Of a DNA stretch of 7,120 nucleotides, positions 1 to 5,564 are shown in pieces. The number at the start of each line of letters is the position of its first letter. The stretch's first letter is position 1. The translations under genes and the position numbers were made by a program. The notes under the pieces are model-generated. The model was given only the letters and a program-made list of their open reading frames with translations. It was not told where the DNA came from and made no database searches. Origin of the DNA: Methanomicrobiales archaeon (lineage in GTDB: Archaea > Halobacteriota > Methanomicrobia > Methanomicrobiales > JACTUA01); the NCBI GenBank assembly GCA_028678815.1, contig JAJRCS010000165.1:1-7120 (forward strand), read 5' to 3'.

Positions 1-1003
1 TCTTCCCCGTTTTCCCTTTCTCCCTCTTCTTCTTTATCCGGTAGTAGGTGAGCGGGTGGTTCACCCGCTCGCACATGCTGTCCCGGTTCACGCAGAAGCC
101 CGTGGTCCGGAGGGTCGCGCAGGAGGGGGCGGTGTACTCCGTCCCGCCCCGGCCAGAGATGTGCTCCACCTGGTACCGCGTCTTCTCGGGGTCGAAGTCC
201 GGCGCCCGGCCGAAGATCTCCATGATCTGGGGCGGGTTCATGCCGATGTTATGGAGGAAGGCCACGATGGCGAACCGGCCGGCATGGGGGAGGTTCGTCC
301 CGGCGGTGATGGCCCCGATGAGGGCCTGGAGGCAGGGGGGGAAGGCCCCCTCCTCCACCTGGCCGAAGTCGCGCATCACCGTGGCCTGGAAGGAGGCCTG
401 GATATCGGCGAGGAGGGGGGCGAGGGTCTCGCAGGTCTGCGGGGGAACGGGGAGGGGGAGCTGCCGGTGGAGGACGTGCCGGATCCGCTCCCTGATGAGC
501 TCCCCGAGCTCGTCCTCCCTGACCTGGACCTTTCCCGAGACGACGCTCCGGTTCACGAGCCGCCAGCGATCCTCCCGGAGATGGGGGACCAGCTCGACGT
601 ACTCGGTGACCGGGAGCTCCCTGGTCTCCGGGTCGATACCGATGCTCCCGCAGACATAGGCCCGCTTCGCCGGCTCCTCCTCCTGGAGGAACCCCCAGGC
701 CCGGGCGGCCTCGAACCGGGTGAGCCGGTCGATGAGGCCCCGGTCCCTGGCACAGGAGACGAGGATCCGGGCGAGGGCATAGGAGAAGACGTCCCGCTCG
801 GGCTCGGAGGACCCGGCCGCGATGGCCGGGTCCTCGCCGGTGATGGCGCCGATGACCCTCCGGGCGCCGTTCCGGGCGGCCACCTTCCCGTACGTGGTCG
901 GGAGGAACTGGGAGAGGGTCCCGGTCCGGCCGGCGACCCATTCCTGGGCTTCCTTTAAAAAGGGATATTTTGCGAGGTCACGCCGGTCCAGCTGGACCCG
1001 CAT
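1..1003 (-). CDS. priL: DNA primase large subunit PriL (partial, C-terminus beyond left edge)
   Basis: Regulatory and Fe-S subunit of the archaeal/eukaryotic-type primase, which with PriS makes primers at replication forks. Reading down from the ATG at 1003-1001 gives 334 residues with no stop before the window edge. The N-terminal ~200 residues are helical and correspond to the PriS-binding part. The C-terminal part shows the family Fe-S signature: FPPC (Cys224), a conserved block of the type GRFAIVAFLHNIGM (242-255), YTAPSC (Cys295), GFC (Cys304) and MC (Cys311) followed by HPLTYY. These four Cys are the expected 4Fe-4S ligands. The visible end is Lys/Arg-rich (KKKREKGK), so the protein is probably near its natural end. 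The start overlaps the pcn stop by one base (TGATG) and has GAGG about 7 nt upstream inside pcn, which implies translational coupling. No key residue is missing in the visible part. Confidence 0.93.
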   Translation of the reverse strand, partial: MRVQLDRRDLAKYPFLKEAQEWVAGRTGTLSQFLPTTYGKVAARNGARRVIGAITGEDPAIAAGSSEPERDVFSYALARILVSCARDRGLIDRLTRFEAARAWGFLQEEEPAKRAYVCGSIGIDPETRELPVTEYVELVPHLREDRWRLVNRSVVSGKVQVREDELGELIRERIRHVLHRQLPLPVPPQTCETLAPLLADIQASFQATVMRDFGQVEEGAFPPCLQALIGAITAGTNLPHAGRFAIVAFLHNIGMNPPQIMEIFGRAPDFDPEKTRYQVEHISGRGGTEYTAPSCATLRTTGFCVNRDSMCERVNHPLTYYRIKKKREKGKTGK

Positions 1004-1746
1004 CAATCAGCCTCGATCCGGGGGGCGAGGAGGTAGTCCACCGTCCCCTTTCCGTCGGCGAAGGTGAAGGAGAACCGGACGGGGTGGTCGATCCCGAGGG
1101 CGACCTGCACCTCCGCCGCCCTCCCCATGACCTTCCCGAGGTCCTTCAGGTAATCGAGGGAGAAGAGGGACCGGGCCTCCACGGGGGCGAGGGAGATGAG
1201 CTGGTCCTTCCCGAGCTCGAGCCGGATGTGGTCGGTGTCCCCCTCGGCGACCATGTAGAACTTCTGGGCCTTCGGGTCGATGCCGAGGGCGATCTTGTCC
1301 GAGACCACCGAGGCCGCCTTGATGGCCGAGGAGAGGGCCTCACCGGAGATGACCACCTTCCCGGGGAGCTCGATGGTGGGCGGGTTCGGGTCCTTCCGCA
1401 CGGTGTTCACGTCGAGGAGGGTGACGGAGTACCGGTAGCTCCCGAAGGAGAGCTCCAGCTTCCGGGCATTCTCGGCGAGCTGGAGGGAGAGGAGGTCCCC
1501 CTTGTTCATCATCCCGAGGATATTCTTCATCTTGGTGATATCGAGGCCGACCTCCTCCTTGGTCGCCGAGAACGAGGAGAAGCCGTCCCTGCCCAGGTCG
1601 AGGGAGACCATGGCGACGTTCGCCGTGTCCACCGCCCGTGTCCGTATCCCGTTCGCGTCCACGTGGAGCCGGCACTCCGTGACCAGGGCCGAGATGACCT
1701 CGATGGCCTCCCGGAAGATATCTGCATCGATGTCTGCTTTGAGCAT
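1003..1746 (-). CDS. pcn: DNA polymerase sliding clamp (PCNA)
   Basis: Ring-shaped homotrimeric clamp that encircles DNA and tethers polymerase, ligase, Fen1 and other PIP-box proteins. The 247-residue product has the normal family length. It starts MLKADIDADIFREAI, carries the interdomain connecting loop around residues 112-127, and ends with the diagnostic YLLAPRIE (238-245). The basic inner-surface helices and the HPVRFSF strand (221-227) are also in place. The ATG at 1746-1744 is preceded by AGGGG at a normal spacing and by a good TATA box about 31 nt upstream, so the leader should be only several bases long. It is the first gene of a two-gene replication operon with priL. Identification rests on sequence motifs and is secure; it appears intact and unremarkable. 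Confidence 0.97.
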   Translation of the reverse strand: MLKADIDADIFREAIEVISALVTECRLHVDANGIRTRAVDTANVAMVSLDLGRDGFSSFSATKEEVGLDITKMKNILGMMNKGDLLSLQLAENARKLELSFGSYRYSVTLLDVNTVRKDPNPPTIELPGKVVISGEALSSAIKAASVVSDKIALGIDPKAQKFYMVAEGDTDHIRLELGKDQLISLAPVEARSLFSLDYLKDLGKVMGRAAEVQVALGIDHPVRFSFTFADGKGTVDYLLAPRIEAD

Positions 1747-1776
1747 TCCTTACCCCTAACAAACTCTATTAATAAC

Positions 1777-1783
1777 TATATAA
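1777..1783 (-). promoter_or_regulatory. TATA box of the pcn-priL operon
   Basis: On the minus strand this reads TTATATA within CTTATATAG, a near-consensus archaeal TATA box, preceded by A-rich sequence that could act as BRE. The expected start about 25 nt downstream falls near 1752-1756, giving a leader of roughly 6-10 nt that still includes the AGGGG Shine-Dalgarno-like element before the pcn ATG. The stretch lies in the only clearly AT-rich segment of the window. Position and match are seen in the sequence; promoter activity is inferred. Confidence 0.7.
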
Positions 1784-1794
1784 GCATATTTTAG
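1777..1794 (+). promoter_or_regulatory. Candidate TATA region for rlmE-moaA
   Basis: On the plus strand the segment holds TATATAAG (1777-1784) and a second AT-rich element, ATATTTTAG, immediately after. Either could serve as TATA box for the rightward genes, placing the start of transcription near 1803-1818 and giving a leader of about 40-55 nt. The first element is the same DNA used, on the other strand, by the pcn TATA box. Which element is used cannot be told from sequence alone. Confidence 0.45.
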
Positions 1795-1818
1795 TATCAA
1801 CTTTTCAGAGAAGGAACG

Positions 1819-1851
1819 CCGCCCGGGGCCCCGACTCTGCGGGGCGGGCGG
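1819..1851 (+). promoter_or_regulatory. Strong hairpin in the rlmE leader
   Basis: Left arm 1819-1833 and right arm 1840-1851 pair as two perfect helices: CCGCCCG with CGGGCGG-type pairing on the outside and CCCCG with CGGGG on the inside. A GGG bulge sits at 1826-1828 and the loop is ACTCTG (1834-1839). All pairs are G-C. It lies directly upstream of the AGGAG at 1854-1858, so it could limit ribosome access or protect the 5' end. It might also be a chance product of high GC. It is not followed by a T tract, so an intrinsic terminator is unlikely. Confidence 0.45.
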
Positions 1852-1857
1852 GCAGGA

Positions 1858-2463
1858 GTGCAGGATCACGTGAAACCGGGATGGGCGAGCGACACGGTTC
1901 ACCGGCGGGCCGCGAGGGAGGGGTACCGGTCGAGGGCGGCCTACAAGATCCTGGAGATCCAGGAGCGGTTCCGGGTCGTCCGGCCCGGGGACACCGTCGT
2001 CGACCTGGGGGCGGCCCCGGGGAGCTGGCTCCAGGTCCTCGCGACCCTCACCCGCGGCACCATCCTCGGGGTGGACCTCCAGCCCGTCCCGCCCCTCCCG
2101 GGAGTGACCACCCTCGTGGGGGACTTCACGGACCCCGCGGTCCGGGAGCAGATCCTCGCTGCCGTGCCCATGGTCTCGGTCCTCGTCTCCGATGCAGCCC
2201 CCCACCTCTCGGGCAACCGGAGCATCGACCAGGCCCGGGCCGTGGGGCTCGGGGAGGATGCCCTCGCCCTCGCCTGCAGGGTCCTCTCACCCGGCGGTAA
2301 CTTCGTGGTGAAGTCCTTCCAGGGGGAGGACTTCGACGGGCTCCTCGCGGAGGTGCGGGCGAGGTTCCGGGCGGTCCACGTCTACCGCCCGAAGGTGACG
2401 AGGAAGGGATCGCGGGAATGCTACATCATCGGGAAGAACTTCGCGGGACGGGAGACGTGCTGA
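1858..2463 (+). CDS. rlmE: 23S rRNA (uridine-2'-O-)methyltransferase, RlmE/FtsJ family
   Basis: SAM-dependent 2'-O-methyltransferase expected to modify the A-loop uridine of 23S rRNA (Um2552 in E. coli numbering). The 201-residue product shows YRSRAAYK (23-30), the SAM-binding motif DLGAAPGSW (49-57), SDAAPHLSG (111-119) and VVKSFQG (150-156). The K-D-K-E catalytic set is therefore Lys30, Asp112, Lys152 and Glu187 (RKGSRECY). It ends soon after the methyltransferase fold, so the C-terminal TRAM domain found in some archaeal homologues is absent. The start is uncertain: GTG at 1858 lies directly against AGGAG, while GTG at 1870, four codons later, has AGGA at 1862-1865 and AGGAG at 1854-1858 upstream, a better ribosome-binding arrangement. 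The 3' end overlaps moaA by 7 nt. Confidence 0.92.
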   Translation: MQDHVKPGWASDTVHRRAAREGYRSRAAYKILEIQERFRVVRPGDTVVDLGAAPGSWLQVLATLTRGTILGVDLQPVPPLPGVTTLVGDFTDPAVREQILAAVPMVSVLVSDAAPHLSGNRSIDQARAVGLGEDALALACRVLSPGGNFVVKSFQGEDFDGLLAEVRARFRAVHVYRPKVTRKGSRECYIIGKNFAGRETC

Positions 2464-3332
2464 TCGATACCTATGGCCGGCCGGCCACGAACCTCAGGCT
2501 GAGCGTCACGCAGCGGTGCAACCTGAGCTGCATCTACTGCCACGCGGAGGGGGAGCGCTCGCCGGCGGCCGAGATCTCCCTCGAGGACATCAGGGAGATC
2601 CTCCGGGTCGCCCCGAAGCTCGGGATCCGGTCGGTGAAGTTCACCGGCGGCGAGCCCCTCGTCAGGGAGGACATCCTGGAGATCGTGAAGGCGGTCCCGC
2701 CCGGCCTCGAGTCCTCCATGACGACAAACGGCATCCTCCTCGGGGAGTATGCCCGGCCCCTGAAGGAGGCGGGCCTCTCGAGGGTGAATGTCTCCCTGGA
2801 CAGCCTGGACCCGGAGTGCTACCGGGACATCACGGGCAAGGGCCGGCTCTCCGAGGTCCTCGCCGGGATCGAGGCGGCCCTCGCGGCGGGCCTCACCCCC
2901 ATCAAGCTGAACATGGTGGTCCTCCACGGGATCAACGAGGACGAGGTCGAGGCCTTCCTGGAGTACGTCCGGGGGAACCGGGATCTGATCCTCCAGCTCA
3001 TCGAGCTCATGGACCTGGGGAGCTGCACCTCCCATGCCGAGATCGACCGGCTCGAGGATGACCTCGCGGCCCGGTCGAAGATCATCCTGACCCGGCGGAT
3101 GCACCACCGGAAGAAGTACTGCGTGGACGGCGCAGAGGTGGAGGTGGTCCGGCCGAAGCACAACACCGAGTTCTGCGCCTTCTGCAACCGGATCCGGGTG
3201 ACCTCCGACGGGAGGCTGAAGCCCTGTCTCCTCCGGTCCGATAACCTCATTGACATCCGGGGGAAGCGGGGGGCGGAGCTCGAGGCCCTCTTCCGGGAGG
3301 CGGTGCGGATCCGTGAGCCGTTCTATCACTGA
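2457..3332 (+). CDS. moaA: GTP 3',8-cyclase MoaA (molybdenum/tungsten cofactor biosynthesis)
   Basis: Radical SAM enzyme that converts GTP to 3',8-cyclo-dihydro-GTP, the first step of molybdopterin or tungstopterin synthesis; methanogens need this cofactor for formylmethanofuran and formate dehydrogenases. With the GTG at 2457 the protein has 291 residues and begins MLIDTYGRPATNLRLSVTQ, the usual archaeal MoaA start. An upstream in-frame ATG at 2418 would add 13 residues that only reflect the overlapping rlmE. The radical SAM cluster is CNLSCIYC (Cys21, 25, 28), followed by FTGGEP (62-67). The second Fe-S cluster that binds GTP is Cys240, Cys243 and Cys257 (CAFC...KPC). The protein ends REPFYH, without the C-terminal Gly-Gly of bacterial MoaA. 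GGGAG precedes the start by two bases, and the 7-nt overlap with rlmE suggests coupled translation. Confidence 0.95.
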   Translation: MLIDTYGRPATNLRLSVTQRCNLSCIYCHAEGERSPAAEISLEDIREILRVAPKLGIRSVKFTGGEPLVREDILEIVKAVPPGLESSMTTNGILLGEYARPLKEAGLSRVNVSLDSLDPECYRDITGKGRLSEVLAGIEAALAAGLTPIKLNMVVLHGINEDEVEAFLEYVRGNRDLILQLIELMDLGSCTSHAEIDRLEDDLAARSKIILTRRMHHRKKYCVDGAEVEVVRPKHNTEFCAFCNRIRVTSDGRLKPCLLRSDNLIDIRGKRGAELEALFREAVRIREPFYH

Positions 3333-3337
3333 TCCTG

Positions 3338-3347
3338 CCCCCCCCCC
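3338..3347 (+). repeat. C10 homopolymer between moaA and the next promoter
   Basis: Ten consecutive C follow the moaA stop by five bases and end a few bases before the BRE/TATA region of the next gene. It is the longest obvious single-base run in the window. It lies outside the preferred coding frames, so length changes would alter spacing upstream of the promoter and not a protein. It may also be a site of assembly error. Confidence 0.9.
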
Positions 3348-3352
3348 GGATG

Positions 3353-3366
3353 CGAAAACGTTTATC
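3353..3366 (+). promoter_or_regulatory. BRE/TATA promoter of the 3392 gene
   Basis: The sequence CGAAAACGTTTATC has a purine-rich BRE-like part (CGAAAACG) followed by TTTATC as TATA box. Counting about 25 nt from the TATA box places the transcript start close to the ATG at 3392. No Shine-Dalgarno-like sequence occurs in the bases before that ATG, so the promoter and the absence of a ribosome-binding site together point to a leaderless mRNA. This also argues against an upstream start at 3350, which would lie before or inside the promoter. Confidence 0.6.
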
Positions 3367-3391
3367 CCGCTCCTCCCCCACCTGTCACTGC

Positions 3392-3919
3392 ATGATGGAA
3401 ACGAACGAGTACGAGCAGGTGCTCAGGCACCTCTCCCGGAAGTCCCTCCAGTTGCACAACCCTTCGGACTTCCACCCGGTGCTCCGCTTCTTCTTCATGG
3501 ACGCCCTCGCCCACATCGACTACACCCTCGGGACCCTCGCCTACAATTTCATGTCCATCAGGAACGAAATGTCCCGGGAGTACCTCCGGTGGCGGATCGA
3601 CGAGGAGGAGAAGGGCGACCGGAAGCACTTCCGGGGTTTCGTGAACTGGCTGAAGGCCAGCCATCCCGAGGCCTTCTCCGACCTCCCGTCGGTCTGGAAG
3701 GCCGTGTACGACGACGAGAGCCCTGCCCGGTACCAGAGCTTCCGGCTCGTCATGGACCCGGACTCCACCATGCCCATCCCCTCCGGCTTCCTCTTCCACG
3801 CGGTGGAGGAGTTCTTCGCCCAGCCCTTCCTCATGAGCCTGTACAGCGAGTCTTCCCTCTCGAAGCTCTTCCAGCAGTACGTCCTCTTCGGGCAGCCGGC
3901 GTCCCCTGCCGGTGACTGA
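3392..3919 (+). CDS. Protein of unknown function, 175 residues
   Basis: I do not recognise this protein. Starting at the ATG at 3392 (a second ATG follows at 3395) it has 175 residues. It looks soluble: no signal peptide or convincing membrane span, and a mix of aromatic-rich amphipathic helices with charged stretches. Notable parts are FHPVLRFFFMDALAHIDYTLG (within 27-47), a charged segment WRIDEEEKGDRKHF (67-80), NWLKASHPEAF (85-95), and a hydrophobic C-terminal stretch around 133-166 (GFLFHAVEEFFAQPFLMSL). It contains no cysteine, so it is not an Fe-S or zinc-Cys protein; scattered His, Asp and Glu leave open a helical bundle or metal site, but no motif shows this. Codon use matches the neighbours, so it is a resident gene and not a recent import. 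It has its own promoter and a hairpin just after its stop, so it is probably monocistronic. Confidence 0.85.
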   Translation: MMETNEYEQVLRHLSRKSLQLHNPSDFHPVLRFFFMDALAHIDYTLGTLAYNFMSIRNEMSREYLRWRIDEEEKGDRKHFRGFVNWLKASHPEAFSDLPSVWKAVYDDESPARYQSFRLVMDPDSTMPIPSGFLFHAVEEFFAQPFLMSLYSESSLSKLFQQYVLFGQPASPAGD

Positions 3920-3920
3920 C

Positions 3921-3956
3921 CCGGCCCGGGGATGCACCACCGCATCCCCCGGCCGG
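3921..3956 (+). terminator. GC-rich inverted repeat after the 3392 gene, possible terminator
   Basis: Arms CCGGCCCGGGGATGC (3921-3935) and GCATCCCCCGGCCGG (3942-3956) pair over 15 positions with a single C-C mismatch and a six-base ACCACC loop. It begins one base after the stop codon region of the unknown gene and precedes the promoter of the glycosyltransferase. There is no immediate T run after the stem; archaeal termination depends mainly on T tracts, so this may instead be an mRNA 3'-end stabiliser. The structure is directly visible; its role is inferred. Confidence 0.5.
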
Positions 3957-3976
3957 AACGCCTGTCGGTACCGATT

Positions 3977-3985
3977 CTCTTTTAA
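3977..3985 (+). promoter_or_regulatory. Candidate TATA box for the glycosyltransferase genes
   Basis: CTCTTTTAAC gives a TATA-like TTTTAA about 35 nt before the ATG at 4016. A start some 25 nt downstream would give a leader of roughly 10 nt. The leader carries AGGT (4003-4006) and GATC near the start codon, a weak match to the archaeal Shine-Dalgarno. The element is weaker than the pcn TATA box. Confidence 0.4.
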
Positions 3986-4015
3986 CCCTCGGTCACTCAT
4001 GTAGGTAATGATCCC

Positions 4016-5548
4016 ATGGCAAAGAAGGCAAAGGAGAAGGGAACGAAGAGGGATGCCGGAGAAGCGGCCGTGGAGGCATCCTGCGACCTCGAGGGTCCGG
4101 CACAGCCCCCGGCCACCCCCGGGTTCGCCGGGATGGTGGACGCGGTGCGGACGAGCCGGTACCTCCAGGTCCTCCTCCTCCTCACCCTCCTCGGGGCCTT
4201 CCTCCGCCTCTACCAGCTCGGCACCGCCTCCCTCTGGCTGGACGAGGCCTCGACCCTCACCTTCGCCCGGCGGTCCCTCGTCGAGATCTGGGGCTCCCTC
4301 TCCGGCGGCGAGTTCAATCCGCCGCTCTTCTACTGGGCGGAGCATGCCATGCTCGCCCTCGGGGAGAGCGAGCTGGTCCTCCGGCTCATCCCCGCCCTCC
4401 TCGGCATCCTCACCATCCCGGTCTTCTACCTCATCGGGACCGAGCTCAAGGACCGGAACACCGGGATCCTCGCCGCCGCCCTCCTCGCCTTCTCCCCCTT
4501 CCAGATCTACTACTCCCAGGAGGCCCGGGCCTATGCCCCCATGCTCTTCTTCTACTCCCTCGCGTTCTGGTTCTTCCTCCGGCTCCTCCGGACCTGGAGC
4601 AGGCGGGACGCCCTCCTCTTCGGGATCCTCGCCGCCGCCGCCTTCTGGACCCACTTCTACGCCTTCGTTCCCGTCCTCGCCCTCCTCCTCTTCGCCCTCG
4701 GCCTGAAGGCGGGGGAGATGGCCCGGGACCTCCGGAAGGCCATCCCCCTCGGGATATCCCTCGCCGCCTTCGTCCTCCTCTGCCTCCCCCTCATCTACCA
4801 CGCCGTCCAGCTCTTCCTCGCCCGGACCGGCGGGGCCCCGGCCTTCGGCGTGCAGGGGATCGAGACCATCACCCAGACCTTTGTCCAGATCTCGGGGTTC
4901 TCCGGGATCCTCGCCTGGGTCTTCCTCGCCCTCTTCATCGTCGGGGTCGCGGCCCTCTGGCCCCGGGACCGGGTGAAGGCCCTCCTCCTCGTCTTCGCCC
5001 TCGCCTTCCCCCTCCTCCTCTCGGTCTTCCTCTCCTACCGGATGCCCATGGTCCCGAGGTACCTCATCTACCTCCTCGCGGCCTTCCTCCCGGGAGTGGC
5101 CCTCGCCCTCCGCCCGCTCTGCCCCTTCGTCCGGAGCCGGAACCTGGTCTACGGCGCCATCGTCCTCGCCCTGGTCATCAACCTCCCGGTCCTCGTCCCC
5201 TACTACACCACCCCCCAGAAGGACGACTGGAGGGGGCTCTCGCAGGAGCTCGCCGGCTCGGCAGGGGCCGGGGACCTCGTGGTCGCCCTCCCCGGCTACC
5301 TCCGGCAGCCCCTCTCCTATTACTACCGGAACGAGACCGCGGGGACCCTGGTGTACGGGTTCTCCCGGGTCGGGGATATCGAGGCCCTGGTCGCGGCCTA
5401 CCCGGGCAGGGGCATCTGGTTCGTGGTGACGGGGGACATCCAGGCCGCGGATCCCCAGGGCCAGGTCGTCCCCTGGCTCGGGCAGCATACCCGGGTCGTA
5501 TGGAGGGATGCGAACGGCGGAATCATCCTCCTCAAGTACTCCGGCTGA
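4016..5548 (+). CDS. GT-C membrane glycosyltransferase, GT39/PMT_2-like
   Basis: Predicted integral membrane sugar transferase that would use a polyprenyl-phosphate sugar as donor outside the membrane. The 510-residue protein has a Lys-rich cytoplasmic N-terminus (1-12), then about 11 hydrophobic spans, roughly at 48-66, 117-141, 149-163, 174-192, 199-231, 243-262, 296-314, 320-340, 349-367 and 378-397, and a soluble C-terminal tail from about 398. The first external loop holds WLDEAS (74-79), whose Asp76 matches the catalytic acid position of this superfamily, and NPPLFYW (101-107). RLIPALLG (123-130) and SPFQIYYSQEARAY (160-173) are also typical of the PMT_2/ArnT-like family. The acceptor (protein, lipid or glycan) cannot be told. 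The gene for a polyprenyl-phosphate-sugar synthase follows after 16 nt, which supports a donor-maker and donor-user pair. Confidence 0.88.
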   Translation: MAKKAKEKGTKRDAGEAAVEASCDLEGPAQPPATPGFAGMVDAVRTSRYLQVLLLLTLLGAFLRLYQLGTASLWLDEASTLTFARRSLVEIWGSLSGGEFNPPLFYWAEHAMLALGESELVLRLIPALLGILTIPVFYLIGTELKDRNTGILAAALLAFSPFQIYYSQEARAYAPMLFFYSLAFWFFLRLLRTWSRRDALLFGILAAAAFWTHFYAFVPVLALLLFALGLKAGEMARDLRKAIPLGISLAAFVLLCLPLIYHAVQLFLARTGGAPAFGVQGIETITQTFVQISGFSGILAWVFLALFIVGVAALWPRDRVKALLLVFALAFPLLLSVFLSYRMPMVPRYLIYLLAAFLPGVALALRPLCPFVRSRNLVYGAIVLALVINLPVLVPYYTTPQKDDWRGLSQELAGSAGAGDLVVALPGYLRQPLSYYYRNETAGTLVYGFSRVGDIEALVAAYPGRGIWFVVTGDIQAADPQGQVVPWLGQHTRVVWRDANGGIILLKYSG

Positions 5549-5564
5549 GGGACGGGTGCAGGTG

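Noticed and set aside
56..958. A 300-codon plus-strand frame and other frames opposite priL
   Set aside because: They mirror priL, whose four Fe-S cysteines and family motifs are plainly readable on the minus strand.
970..1794. A 274-codon plus-strand frame across pcn
   Set aside because: It covers the pcn gene and its promoter in antisense and has a biased Gly/Glu/Leu composition; pcn is unambiguous.
2418..2456. Upstream ATG extension of moaA
   Set aside because: The 13 extra residues lie entirely over rlmE codons and the usual archaeal MoaA start corresponds to the GTG at 2457, with GGGAG just before it.
2421..3329. A 302-codon minus-strand frame across moaA
   Set aside because: It is the antisense of moaA, which has both intact Fe-S cysteine motifs in the sense frame.
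3350..3391. Upstream ATG for the unknown gene, adding 14 basic residues with two Cys
   Set aside because: The added stretch overlaps the BRE/TATA promoter, so it would not be in the transcript.
5508..5564. Upstream ATG for the GT2-GtrA gene
   Set aside because: The extra residues are a Ser-rich out-of-frame reading of the end of the GT39-like gene and precede the normal GT2 N-terminus; ATG 5565 fits the family better.
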